Shown piece after piece: positions 1 to 11,900 of a stretch of 64,000 nucleotides of DNA (positions are counted from its first letter, which is position 1; the number at the start of each line of letters is the position of its first letter). The notes below the pieces were generated by a model, which saw only the letters and a list, made by a program, of their open reading frames with translations, did not search any database and was not told the DNA's origin. A program made the translations under genes and the position numbers. The stretch is from Cololabis saira (lineage: Eukaryota; Chordata; Actinopteri; Beloniformes; Belonidae): contig NC_084596.1 of the NCBI RefSeq assembly GCF_033807715.1, forward strand, positions 39,914,458 through 39,978,457. Reading direction: 5' to 3'.

Positions 1-46
1 ACTTAAGAAGATTTTTTTTCTTAAGAATGTTTTGTGAATCCGGCCC
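1..46. mobile_element. Terminal end of a DNA transposon (Harbinger-like)
   Basis: The window opens inside an element. The A/T-rich stretch with two TTCTTAAG-like words runs into GTGAATCCGGCCCC, which resembles the end of fish Harbinger-type elements (GGCC followed by a 'ggattcacaaaa' motif). The other end is outside the window, so family and boundary are tentative. Confidence 0.35.
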
Positions 47-102
47 CTGGTCTTTTGAGTCCAGGACGTACTTCTAAACACGGCGAAACGCAAGACCAGG
101 CC

Positions 103-345
103 ACACTTTTGGAGTGAGGAGGAGACTAATCACTTCATAAATGTAATGAAGGATATGAACATTTCTGCATTTGTAGACGGTAGAAAGTACCGGGATAGAA
201 GATTTACAAGAAGGTGTGCGAAAAGTTGCGCGAAGCAGGATTTGATTTGAATTTGGATACAGGAAGAAGAAGCAGAAATGACGCTAATTGCGTCATCACA
301 TTCTCTGCGCGTCGCTGGTTTGATCCAGATACCCCAAATGATTAA
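103..345 (+). pseudogene. Myb/SANT-like DNA-binding domain relic, frameshifted
   Basis: One frame reads FWSEEETNHFINVMKDMNI followed by a DGRKYR motif. After about base 222 the reading continues one frame over as YKKVCEKLREAGFD and stops at TAA near 345. The W..EE..F.NVMKDMNI..F.DGRKYR..YKK...KLREAG pattern is typical of the Myb/SANT-like protein of Harbinger-class transposons and domesticated relatives. The single-base frame change and lack of a start mark a dead fragment. Confidence 0.6.
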
Positions 346-462
346 TTACCATGTAAACAGGGATAACCCTGTTTGCTCACGCATGGAAACGGAATATTCC
401 GAATGTTTCAGTAACCGGAATATTAGCAATAACCCGAATTTTGACTGCATGTAAACGTAGTC

Positions 463-600
463 ACTGAAACTCCCGCGGCAGGCAAAAGCCCTGATGGCAA
501 GAAAAACGGTCGTGCAGTTTTCCATATGAGGACAAACATCTGTGCGTGCAAGAACTTTCTACAAGTGTGATGAAATGCAATTAAGAAAAGAATAAACAGT
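463..600. repeat. Direct repeat matching the flank downstream of gene A
   Basis: This stretch (from ACTGAAACTCCCGCGGC to the AAATGCAATTAAGAAAAG end) closely matches 5438-5568, which lies just beyond the 3' end of gene A. Neither copy codes for anything recognisable. It probably marks an old local duplication whose middle now contains the MITEs at 729-5099. Confidence 0.6.
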
Positions 601-1045
601 AAAATGGTCAAAATCTCTTGTTCTTTAGTTTGTTGGAATTAAAATACACCGTCACAAACGGTGAACAGTATCTTCGACCCCCTTAGGTCTGTTGGCACCA
701 CTTACCATCCAGGAAAGGTCTCTCCTATTGGTACTTTTCCACTAGTACCTACTCAGCCCGACTCGCCTCGGTTTGGTTCTTCTCCACTAGAGGTCTAACG
801 TGTTGAGTAGATACTTTTCTGTAACTATTCTGCCGAGGTTCAAAGTGGCTGAGTCGGCTGTATCTGACATTATCACACTACAGACCACCGATTGGTCGGG
901 GGGTTGGAGTCAGACGTCTGAGTCAGGATGTGACATCATTTCAAGAGCGACTCGCGGCTTCTTGTTCATTTTTTTTGCTGAGGAAAATATCCAGAGAGAG
1001 CTAGATGGGGCCACGAGGAATGAAAAAATATACCAATATTAATAT

Positions 1046-1303
1046 AATTAAAGTAGAGTTAGTTGTAATTATAGTATAGTTAGTTATTATAAATACTTGT
1101 TAATAAATGATTAGTGAGTGGGGGTAGGATTAAATAAGTTTACACTTCTTCCTACTCCTTTTTGCACATGTAAATTAAGATATTAAGTGTTAAAGGATGA
1201 AATTCTTTGTATTTTTTTGTTTTGTTCTCTTATCTTCTCTTTTAATTGTTGTCTTTTTACATGTACAAAATAAATCAAATCAATCAATCAAAAAAAAAAA
1301 ACA
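1046..1303 (+). mobile_element. LINE-like 3' tail, first copy
   Basis: An A/T-rich block with repeated TTATAGTATAGTTAG words ends in AAATAAATCAAATCAATCAATC and a poly-A run. It is nearly identical to 2155-2880, which carries an insertion. The terminal short tandem repeat plus poly-A is what retroposed LINE or SINE tails look like. No coding sequence remains. Confidence 0.5.
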
Positions 1304-2154
1304 GGAGCTGTTTCAGTCCATGTCTGCTCAAGGCTACAAACGTCAGAGCAGCTTCGCTCCAACCCCGCCTACTTCTTTTTTTTATTTTATTTTTTTTGTT
1401 GTTTTTCCTGATAGAGACATGTTTACAGCTTTATTGAATTCCCATAGCTGTATTACCAAAACTACAGCAACACAGGATTTGGAAAGTGCCCAAAGGTAAA
1501 CAGATTAAACACAGCTTTGATGCAGTAGTCACACTGACGCTGCACAACAACACAAAATACAAAAGCTCTTATTTTTAATTACATTTTCAAATAAAGTGCA
1601 TTTTTAAATATCCGAGAACAGTTACCCAAAAGAAAAATGATGCTGTATTACTTCAAAGTATCTATCTATCTATATACTATTCAAGTATCACAGAAGAAAA
1701 CCAAACATTTGAACATCCAGTAAAAAGAATTGTTAAATTATTCCTACAGATACATTTGTAAGGAATCTCCGATGTCAAAACATCCACAAAGCAAATGAGG
1801 GTAGGCAGAAAATTAAGAAAGAACATTTCCTTTAACTAGTTTTGCCTCACTTATTTCTTCCCCTTATTTACTTAAAAAGGCATTCAAGTGGTATTGGTGT
1901 GATATATGCACAAATATTAGAAAATAAAAAACACGTGCAGATGAAAGCTGACCATAGGTTGTTTTAAAGCTGAATGTTACACAAAACAGTTGACAGTGTG
2001 TACTGATAAGAACAGGCTTGGGTTTGGGTTGAACGAGCGTGTGCTAATAGAGAATACTCTGCTCATTAGCTGAGAGAGCTAATTGTGTCTTTTGTAGTGC
2101 ACAGTATCTGCAGATGTATCTATACACAGATTCCTATGGGTTAGTTAATTATAG

Positions 2155-2880
2155 TATAGTTAGTTATAATTATAGTATAGTTAGTTTTAATTATAGTATA
2201 GTTAGTTATTATAAATACTTGTTAATAAATGATTAGTGAATGGGGGTAGGATTAAATAAGTTTACACTTCTTCTTACTCCTTTTTGCACATGTAAATTAA
2301 AGGGGACCTATTATGGCATCTAATACCTATTTTAAACAGGCCTTGAATGTCTTAAAAACAAGCTTTTGATAGTTTTTGCTAAATAAATTAGAAATTCAGC
2401 CTCTGAGCCATGTCTTTATCGTCCCATTCTCTAACCTCATTATCTATGAGGGATTCTGAGTGGGCGGGGCTATGATAATGAGGCTCTGTGCTGATTGGCT
2501 GCCTGAATGACGCGATACACCGCTACGGAAAAATGGCTGAAGCTCCCTAACGACGGGAGCAGAATCTTATTGGCTCGTAGATCCACATCACACTGGACGG
2601 CTCATCCGGGCGGCTGTACAGACACTGCAGAATTTGGTTGCTTTCCTCCTTCTCTGAGTTGGCAGGCTGAGGGGAGACCACTTTATATATGTTAAAGCAA
2701 GAGAAAATTTGTTTTTCATAATAGGTCCCGTTTAAGATATTAAGTGTTAAAGGATGAAATTCTTTGTATTTTGTTTTGTTTTGTTTTGTTCTCTTATCTC
2801 CTCTTTTAATTGTTGTCTTTTTACATGTGCAAAATAAATCAAATCAATCAATCAAAAAAAAAAAAAAAAAACCAGGAGCT
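2155..2880 (+). mobile_element. LINE-like 3' tail, second copy, interrupted
   Basis: Second copy of the tail at 1046-1303, also ending in AATCAATCAATC and an A18 run. It is split by the TTAA-flanked MITE at 2301-2731; the uninterrupted first copy shows the original joined sequence. Confidence 0.5.
2301..2731. mobile_element. TTAA-flanked MITE (piggyBac/Kolobok-like)
   Basis: Terminal inverted repeats AGGGGACCTATTATG and CATAATAGGTCCCGT bound a 431-bp element. TTAA sits on both sides (2297-2300 and 2732-2735). The homologous copy at 1173-1190 reads straight through with a single TTAA, giving an empty site. The TTAA duplication points to the piggyBac or Kolobok type; no transposase is present. 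Confidence 0.75.
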
Positions 2881-3143
2881 TTCTCAGTCCATGTCTGATC
2901 AAGGCTACAAACCCGCCTACTTCTGATCTGGGTATTTAAAAGAAACGAGGGCAAGGCGAGTCGAGTTGGGCTGAGTAGGTACTAGTGTAAAAGGGCCATA
3001 AGAGAGCTTTCCTCTGAAATCTCAGGCTGGGACCTCCTCTTCCAGAGGAAAAACAAGACAAGTGGGACACTTGGAGAGAATCACTCGCGTGCCACATCCT
3101 TATTCGAACATGTCCTTTCTCAAAGCTGAGCACACTGAACTAT

Positions 3144-3797
3144 TGGCGCTTTTACACTAGTACCTACTCAGCCCGACTCAACTCGTCATGCTTTGCCCTC
3201 GTTTCGTTTCCATACCCAGATAAGAATTAGGAGGTTGGAGTGAAGCTGCTGTGACGTATTTGATTATGTGATCTAAACGAAGAAGACAACAACACTAAAG
3301 ATGTAGAACCTGGAGGAGATGATAGATGTGCTGCTGGGTGTTCCATATAAAGTTAAAAAAATGAGAGAGAGAGAAGCTTGAAGCGGCAACGCTTTGTTTT
3401 TGTTTGTTTGTCTCGGCGCTGCTGAAAAGTCAGCTGGATCCACGAGCAGCTATGAAGAGACAGAGCTCCTGGTAGATCTGGTCGTTCCTTATCACCCGTC
3501 TAGATCCCTTTTTAATTCTCTCCTCAGCACCAGGTTTATGAACATCTGACCCTCAGAGTTGGATCATGAAACAGACTTTTGTGCTGCCATTGCTGGTTGA
3601 ATAAAATGAACAAAAAGCCATCAGAGTTGCTCTTTCTCTGATGTCACATCCTGACTCAGACGTCTGACTCCAACCCCCCGACCAATCAGTGGCCTGTAGT
3701 GAGCAGCAGAGTAGTTACAGACAAAGTATCTACTCGGCACGCCTCCACCTGAAAAGCGCAAAAAAAACGCTGAGTAGGTAATAGTGGAAAAGCGCCA
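3144..3797. mobile_element. MITE with TGGCGCTTTT termini
   Basis: Ends are TGGCGCTTTTACACTAG and its imperfect reverse complement TAGTGGAAAAGCGCCA. TAT flanks both sides as a possible 3-bp target duplication. The 654-bp interior has no long reading frame. It shares its terminal CTACTCAG...GACTC sequence with the element at 729-2998. Confidence 0.65.
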
Positions 3798-3904
3798 TAT
3801 GTGTTTTCAGATGCCTGGACGAGCGCAATCGGATCTGTTTTATACTTGAAGACTTTCCAAAAAGACGGACAAACCGAGGTTGGATTTGTCATGCAGGTCG
3901 CATG

Positions 3905-4000
3905 AAACTCGTGGCCTATGGCAAGGGTTATTACCACGTTCCCTGGGAAAGATGAACATGTCAGGAAAGTTGAGGTTAAGACAGCAACCAGGGTAAGAAT
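3905..4000 (+). pseudogene. BEL/Pao-type integrase C-terminal fragment
   Basis: A short frame reads RVITTFPGKDEHVRKVEVKT, matching the 'W..A.V....PGKDG.VR.V.VKT' tail found downstream of the integrase core in BEL/Pao retrotransposons. No other part of such an element was found. It is squeezed between two MITEs. Confidence 0.5.
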
Positions 4001-4118
4001 TGAAGAGGAGGTTCTGCTTCTCCAGGAAGACATAGCAAGCCTGATTAGGTGTCTTATGGTTGGAGTTCGTGACCCCGTAGAGGTCAGGCGGGGAGTGTGA
4101 TGTCTCTGTGATATATGT

Positions 4119-5099
4119 TTAAAGGAGCCGTCTGTAAGAAATGTCCAAAACTGGTACTGCAGTCACTTTCAAAATATTGTTGAGCGGCGTGTACCCTCCC
4201 CCTCCTCCCCCCGACCAGAGGTTGCCAGGTAGGCTGCAGAATGCAGCAGGAACGTAGGCTGCCATGGCTGCCATAATTAGAGCCGAGCTGGCAACCCGGA
4301 TGCCGAAACAATACTGACTTGGTGATTGGGAGATAGGTGGAGGGTGGAGCGTCAGAAACAATACTGACTTGGTGATTGGGAGATAGGTGGAGGGTGGAGC
4401 TTCAGAAACAATACTGACTTGGTGATTGGGAGATAGGTGGAGGGTGGAGCTTCAGAAACAATACTGACTTGGTGATTGGGAGATAGGTGGAGCATGGAGC
4501 TTCAGAAACAATACTGACTTGGTGATTGGGAGATAGGTGGAGGGTGGAGCTTCAGAAACAATACTGACTTGGTGATTGGGAGATAGGTGGAGGGTGGAGC
4601 TTCAGAAACAATACTGACTTGGTGATTGGGAGATAGGTGGAGGGTGGAGCTTCAGAAACAATACTGACTTGGTGATTGGGAGATAGGTGGAGGGTGGAGC
4701 TTCAGAAACAATACTGACTTGGTGATTGGGAGATAGGTGGAGCATGGAGCTTCAGAAACAATACTGACTTGGTGATTGGGAGATAGGTGGAGGGTGGAGC
4801 TTCAGAAACAATACTGACTTGGTGATTGGGAGATAGGTGGAGGGTGGAGCTTCAGAAACAATACTGACTTGGTGATTGGGAGATAGGTGGAGGGTGGAGC
4901 TTCAGGCCAAAACAAAAAATGACAACATAAACATCAGTTGAGGGCTGCAACTCCTCTTTTTAAACTGGAATATCCTGGCTTGAGTGCTGTTGTCAGTGAC
5001 ATAAGTATTTGAAATGAACATGATTTTTAAATGTCTGTTGACTTGTCGGGGTCATTTTATGATTTGTTTTATTATTGCTCTTACATACAGCTCCTTTAA
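4119..5099. mobile_element. MITE (TTAAAGGAGC termini) carrying a 50-bp minisatellite
   Basis: Left end TTTAAAGGAGCCGTCTGTAAGA and right end CTTACATACAGCTCCTTTAA are inverted repeats of each other. The roughly 980-bp element contains a 12-copy tandem array (4303-4905) that makes up about 60 percent of its length. No coding capacity is seen. Confidence 0.65.
4303..4905. repeat. 50-bp minisatellite, about 12 copies
   Basis: The unit begins CAGAAACAATACTGACTTGG and ends GGTGGAGGGTGGAGCTT with an exact 50-bp period. Copies are nearly identical. A variant (AGCATGG for AGGGTGG) occurs near 4491 and 4741, exactly five units apart, so a block of five units has itself been duplicated. Confidence 0.95.
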
Positions 5100-5437
5100 T
5101 ATGTCACAACAGTTGCTGATTTGTGATGCTTTTATTTTGAAATATATGAGTTGATTGTCACATGATATCCTGTTGGTCAGATCAGCAAATGCAGGGAAGT
5201 TGTAAGTTGTTTGATTTGATTATGTACGTGTTTAAGTTAATATATTAAGGATTATTTCATTAAAATGTGGCTAATAAGTTAAGGTTAAAAAGGCATTTTT
5301 TAGAAGTCATTGTGAAAGAGTTAGCAGTAAACCAGTGTAAGATTAAAACGACTAATTTCTTCATTTTGAGTGGAGTTTAGCTTCGTGTTTAGTCTGCAGC
5401 TCTTACGCTTTGATGAGAACACTATAAATTGATCACA

Positions 5438-5568
5438 CTCACTGAAACTCCGACGGCAAACAAAAGCCATGAAGGCACAAAACGGTCGTGCAGTTTTCCA
5501 TAGGAGAACAACATCTGTGCTTGCAAGAAATATCTACAAGTGTGATGAAATGCATTTAAGAAAGAAAA
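5438..5568. repeat. Direct repeat of 463-600
   Basis: Second copy of the 130-bp sequence found near the left edge of the window. It lies just past the poly(A) signal of gene A and may be the original downstream flank of that gene. Confidence 0.6.
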
Positions 5569-5666
5569 GACATAGTGATCAGTAAAATCAGTCTTGCAAA
5601 CACCAGCGAGAATTTAAGAACAAAAACACAAGTCAGAGTTGAATGTTTAGTGTCTCAGATGAGGAC

Positions 5667-5672
5667 TTTATT
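5667..5672 (-). terminator. Poly(A) signal AATAAA of gene A
   Basis: TTTATT on the plus strand is AATAAA on the coding strand, about 280 nt after the predicted stop. The surrounding TTTGAATAAAGTCC context is conserved at 57769 beside the orphan 3' end. Confidence 0.65.
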
Positions 5673-5949
5673 CAAACTAGAGCACATTTACAAGTTGATT
5701 CAGTTATTCAGCTTTGAGCTCACAAACCATTGGCTGCGATTCATTAAGACTGAAAAGCTACGTAGGGCGTGATCATAACCGATCGTCTCAAGTCTTCTGT
5801 GATGACATTTCATCAGCAAATCTGAAAGCAGCATCTTCATAATCTGGTCTCAGCAGATACCCTGGTCACAAGACAGAAGTTTCATGGATCAGTTTTTGTT
5901 TGAGACACTTAAAGTGTGAATGAATGAAGAAACCAGAAATTCAGTTTGT

Positions 5950-5996
5950 TTACAGAAGAGTGACACTTACTGTAGTTATTTGGAAACTGTTACAAC
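5950..5996 (-). CDS. Gene A exon 8: Cys-Cys terminal tail
   Basis: Acceptor TCTACAG, then GT TGT AAC reads CCNSFQITT. A GTAAGT donor-like word follows after 26 nt; reading through it gives VSVTLL and TAA. Copies in B, C and the orphan 3' end have the same acceptor, donor-like word and stop, so whether a further splice occurs is uncertain. Confidence 0.6.
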
Positions 5997-8900
5997 CTGT
6001 AGATTCAAATAGAAGCACAGAAGAAAGTTTTGAGGATTTGCCGGAAGAAACAAATTCCTTACATTTTAACAGGCGTCTCTGTTTTTATTAGATTGTATTA
6101 GCTTTTTAAAAAAAAGGACTATCTGAGACCAAAAGAACGGGAACAAAACATCTGGTGTTCACATCTGTCTGGTCAAACTGGCCGTGCTGAAATCAGAGTC
6201 CAGCAGCGTTTCCCTGCCCCTTCTCTTCCAATGGAGGTCCGGTTCAGCGCAGGATAAACATTCACACTTTAACCACAAGTTTATCTAATTTCCATAAAAC
6301 TATGTTCTGAGGAATATTTAAACTTTTACTCAGATTTTCCTTTTTGATGGTAAATTAATGCTGATTTCAAAAACACATTTACCAGAAACCATCTACACAA
6401 CAAGGTCAAGAGAAAGTCTCCTTCTGGATTTAATTTATCAAATATCAGAGAGCCTCCCACTGGAGATATTACCACCATGATTAACATGTTCTCTTTATTT
6501 GTATGTCTTATAAAATAATAGTAATTTAAAGTAGTACTTACATCTGGATAAAATGGGTTGTAGATCTTTGCACTGGAATAGAGCAAAGTTTTCAAATTTC
6601 CACTTATCTTCACAAGCAAGCCACATTGTCTCTCCGTTTGCTAAGAAAGCAACTCCAGTATTTTTTAATTCAGGGTCGGCGTTAGTGTCCACAGAGCAGA
6701 AGTTTTCTGTGTAAAACAAACAAAAGCTTAACATTTCCCCACATTTGCTCCATCTGTGGAGTAAAAGCTGTTTGGTTTGACTGGTATTTACCTCTGCAGG
6801 TGGGTAAGTCGGACCACTTTCTGTTGCTGTGACACACCACAGTCTCTGGACCCTGTAGTTCATAAAGGTTTACACATTTGTACTTCAAAGACCGCTGACC
6901 CTGCGGCTCAGCAACACTATTTTCAACTACAGGGAATTTTCCACATCTGTGAACTGAAAGAAGAGAAGCAAGTGTATCAGAAAACAAATCAAGCTGTCAT
7001 AGTTAATCCACTAAACTGTTTTCCTCAGCGTCACAGATGCTGCATCACTTTATCAGGAAACCTGTGAGGATCATATGAACCTTATGATTCATGTAATCCT
7101 GGAAAGGATGTGTTTGGTGCAGAAGTTAACTGATACGTGATGATGTAAAAGGAGCAATAAATCTGCAGGTTTACTTGATGTAAATGAAGGTCTAGTGTCT
7201 TCCTCATCCAAACTGGAGCTGGTAGAAGAACCTGGAAGAACCACAGCAGAGACTCTGGTTAGCTGGTGCTGTGAGCTGCTCCCTCCATGTCTTCCACATG
7301 GAGGGATATAAAGAACAAAATAAACTACCATAGTTATGCAGGTGACACAAATATATATTACATTGTCACCAGGAGACCGGGGCCGTCTAGGCTCTTGGTA
7401 AATGCATTGATGAAATTAGTGACACTGCTTGCTTCCACCTGTCTGTCAGTGAAGACAAATCTCCCTACGGGACAAATAAATCAATGAATCATCTGCAGTT
7501 CCAAAATCAATGTTTTTGCTCAGATTTCTTCTATGTGGCCGTGTATGTGGGCCAAAAAAATAAATAAATAAAATTAAATAAATAGGATGAATAAATAAGG
7601 AAAAATGAGGGGATGCGCCAAGGCGGGACCGGTCCGGACGGCAGAGCCAGAGCAGAGCCAAATACATTTGTGTTTTTTTTGTTTTTTTTTTCCTTTTCAC
7701 TTTTAATTTGCTTTTTAATTTGGTATGTTTCCTGCCAGTCAAGAGCCTGGACACACTCCCCCCATTGACTTGAATGAGAAGATGTGTCCTTGGAAAACAT
7801 TTTTAATGAATGATTTCATCACTGAGCACCTGGCCGTGCAAATACGGTGGCTGACCTCCTATCAAGAGCTGTTGCGGTGACCAAGGAGACAGGTGGGTCA
7901 ACATCGGATGTGGAGAGTGACGAAGATTGGGTCCACATCCTGCATCCTACCCTACCTAACACAGCTTCTGCATCTGCGCCCTCCCCCTATACACAACACC
8001 CGTTCTGCCCCTCTCATCCTGTTAAATGCTCCACGGTCGCACTCTTCCCTGGGCCGTTCCTCCTTCCAGGTTGCTGCTGCCGACAGCTGGAATCAACTCC
8101 AAAAATCCTTACAGTTACAAACTCTTACCTCTGTCAACTCCTTCAAAAATGTCATAACTAAATCCATGAAATATACCTGCAGCTGTCCCAGCCAAAGCTC
8201 TCTCTGATCCTGTCACCTCACTAACCTGACTAGCTGCTGTTGTTTTGTTACAGTCTCATTTATTCCTTTTCTGTTGTGTCACTGTTGTTGTATGTGCTTT
8301 TATTGTCTACTGTATATCTTAATGTTACTCCCCTTCTCCCTTCCCCTTAGGAGATCTTTCACCTCCTACCAGGCCATTGCCTTAAATAAGAAAAAAATCT
8401 TAGCAATTCTTGCCTGGTAAAATAAAGGTTTACTACTACTACTACTACCACATCCTGCACGGGCCCTTTTTGGACCTCAGCTGATTATCACACTTTCACA
8501 ACTCTCTGTTCCTCCATCCATGACTACCACCGTCTCCGGGACGAGCTGTCCTGCTGGGGGGCAGTGTGCCTAGCTTGTGGCCATCAAGTTGTTGTTCCTG
8601 AGACCCTAAGGGCCAGAGTCCTTCACATGGCACATGATTGGCATTTGGGTGTGGTCAAGGTAAAGCTACGCTGCCGATACAGTCTAGTAGCCCCACATAG
8701 CCTCTGACGTAGAGGAGCTGGTACGCATGCTGCCTCCTGAGCGGGAAAATGCGGCAGCCTGCCACAGCACCACTCACTCCAACTCCTTGGCCGTCTGCAC
8801 CTTGGAAACATATCCAGATTGACCTTTGTGGGGAGCTCCATGGGACTCCCACTCACGCACGATACCTTTTGGTCGGACACGATCTTCATTCAAAATCTTC

Positions 8901-11900
8901 CAACTGAGCTCCATCACCACACGCACCGTCATCAGCCACTTGAATGATCTGTTTGGGCGCTGGGGGCTTCCCATTGTTGTTACTACAGATAATGGGGCCC
9001 AATTTCCATTGGCTGAGTTTCTGGCGTTGCAGTCCATCAGGTCCATCAGGACAGCATTGTATCATCCTGAGAGTAATGGAGCGGTGGAAAGGTTGAATAA
9101 AACTCTCAAGAATGGAATTCGAGCATACCTGGAAGAAGGGAAAACCTTCAAACCAAACCCTCCTGTGTCACGTGTGGGGGTAAGGTGTGGACCCAAACGC
9201 AGGAGAGAGAGGGAGGCCAGAGGCAGGAGTTCTCAAAAACAAAAGGATTTATTCCACAACTGGTAAAAACAAAAGCACTGCTTGGCAGGATCTAAACTCA
9301 ACAAAAACAGGAATCCAAAAAACCAGGGGAAACATGGAGGGAACAAACAGTACGGACCGACAGGCAACAAAGGAATGACAAAACCAGATATACACAGGGG
9401 ATAACGAGACACGACGAGACACAGGTGCAGACACAATCAGGGCAAATGGGAAACAGGAGGGACAGAACTGAAACTCAAACTGGGGGGGAAGTGTCAAACC
9501 CTGACATCCTGACCATCCATCCATCCATCCATTCTCCAGCGCTTATCCGTTACCGGGTCGAGGGGGCAGCAGCCTCAACATGGATGCCCAGACTTCCTTC
9601 ACCCCAGACACTTCCTCCAGCTCTTCCTCCAGCTCTTCCTCCAGTTCTTCCTCCAGCTCTTCCGAGGGGAGTCCAAGACGTTCCCAGGCCAGGCGAGAGA
9701 CATAGTCTCTCCAGCGTGTCCTGGGTCTTCCCCGGGGTCTCCTCCCGGTGGGACATGCCTGGAACACCTCCCTAGGGAGGCATCCAGGAGGCATCCGGTA
9801 CAGATGCCCAAGCCACCTCAGCTGACTCCTCTCAATGTGAAGGAGCAGCGGCTCGACTCCGAGCTCCTCCCGGGTGACCGAACTCCTCACCCTATCTCTA
9901 AGGGAGCGTCCAGCCACCCTGCGGAGGAAACTCATCTCGGCCGCTTGTATCCACAATCTCGTCCTTTCGGTCACTACCCAAAGTTCATGACCATAGGTGA
10001 GGGTAGGTGCGTAGATTGACCGGTAAATCGAGAGCTTCGCCTTTCGACTCAGCTCCTTCTTCACCACGATGGTCCGGTACATCGACCGCATAACTGCGGA
10101 CGCTGCACCGATCCGTCTGTCAATCTCCAGCTCCATCGTTCTCTCACTCGTGAACAAGACCCCGAGATACTTGAACTCCTCCACCTGAGGCAGGACTTCT
10201 CCACCCACCCGGAGAAGGCACGCCACCCTTTCCCGGTGGAGAACCATGGCTTCGGTTTTGGAGGTGCTGATTCTCATCCCTGCCGCGTCGCACTCGGCCT
10301 CAAACCATCCCCAGCACATGCCTCCTGACCATCCTGGCATCCAAACATTCGGCTACGAGGGCATCACCTGCGCTGCTCATGATTGGACGTAAGCTAAAGC
10401 AACCACTTGACCGCTTGAGAGTGTAGCCAGTCCCTGTGTGTGAGAGTCCAGAACCCTTCACTTTCGGCAGGGGACTGGGTTAGGATTAAACGGCCCCACC
10501 TCCAGAATAAGCTGCAGTCATTCTGGTCAGAGTCTCTCCAGGTGGCAAAGAGGCTGGGACCAGTCACCTACAGGATGGAAAAAGGGCCTCGTTGGCATTA
10601 AAACTGCCTGCACAGAGACACAGCTCCCGCAAGGCCTGCAGCATCTCTGTCTTCAGCAGCAGCTCTGGGTTGGCAGCTCCGGCCAAGCTTGTAACATGGG
10701 GGCAGTTGAGTAGTAATGAAAGTGCAAAGTATTGAAATGAAGCTACACTGTGTGATCATTGTCTTTTAGCAAGCATAAGAAGTCTCCATGGCGAAATTCC
10801 ACATTATGAAAAAATGAGGGAAAAGAGAGAGTCAGAAACCTGAGCACAGATGGAGAAAAACAAATCTCCAGGTTCACTATGACATCTATAAAGAGAAACT
10901 TCACTCTTATAACGTACAACTGAGTAATGCTTCTCTGACATCATCAGTAAAAACAGTCCTAATGCTCAGGCCTTATTTACTACAGTTGACAGGCTGACAA
11001 ACACTCCTGTGTCGGTTGCTACAGAGGTTTTAGTTTTTTTCACAGTTTTGGTTTGATACGTTCCCGTTTTATTTTGAAACCCCATGTCCTTGTGTTTAAG
11101 TTATGTCTTGATATCCCTTCCCATCTTCCCTGATCTTTTGCACCTGTGTCTCCTCAAACCTTTTGTGTATATCTTGTCTTGTCTTTCCCTTGCTCCTTGC
11201 TGGTCCATACTGTGTCTACCTCCACATGTCATGTCAGGTTTTTGATTTTCTTGGTCATGTGTAAGCTCTTGTTTTTTTTTTTTCAATCCTGCCAAGCAGC
11301 GCTCTTCTTTGATGTAAGTTAATAAATTGTGTTTTTTGTAACTCCTGCTGCCTTGGTCTCCTGTATCCGGGATCTCCTCAACCACGTCCTTGACAGCCTA
11401 TTTTGTTATTTTTTATTTTTTGTCATTATGATATTAAGACAAATAATTTAATATAGCATGAATATTGTGAAGAATCAATAGCCACTACAGTGATTTCCTT
11501 TGTTATAGAATAAATAAATGTATTTGATATAGTCAAAGTTTGAGAGCCGTGGCCTGCAATGACTTTACCAAATTCTTCACAGACAAAATCCTTATGTTTA
11601 ACATATACATGCTTCCACTGGCACAGATTATAAAGAACAAAATAAACTACCATAGTTATGCATGTGACACAGATATATTTCATTGTCACCAGCAGACTGA
11701 GGCCGTCTACAGGCTCTTGGTAAATGCATTGATGAAATTAGTGACACTGCTTGCTTCCAACTGTCTGTGTGGGTGTCTGAGGTGCCTGCTGACATCCTGA
11801 CCTGCTGAAATGAACTGTCAGTGAAAAATCTCCCCACAGGACAAATACATCAATGAATCATCTGCAGTTCCAAAACTTAATCATATTTTAACTACTGATT

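Larger units (their letters stand above)
729..2998. mobile_element. MITE pair or composite with TGGNNCTTTT...CTACTCAG ends
   Basis: The left end has TGGTACTTTTCCACTAG then TACCTACTCAGCCCGAC. The right end at 2970-2998 is its reverse complement (CTGAGTAGGTACTAGTG...GGGCCA). Left flank ends in TAT and right flank begins with TA. The 2.27 kb interior contains two LINE 3' tails and a TTAA MITE, so this is either a MITE swollen by later insertions or two separate copies. Confidence 0.45.

Noticed and set aside
4303..4905. CRISPR-like regular repeat array
   Set aside because: The 50-bp units abut with no variable spacers and lie in a eukaryotic MITE.
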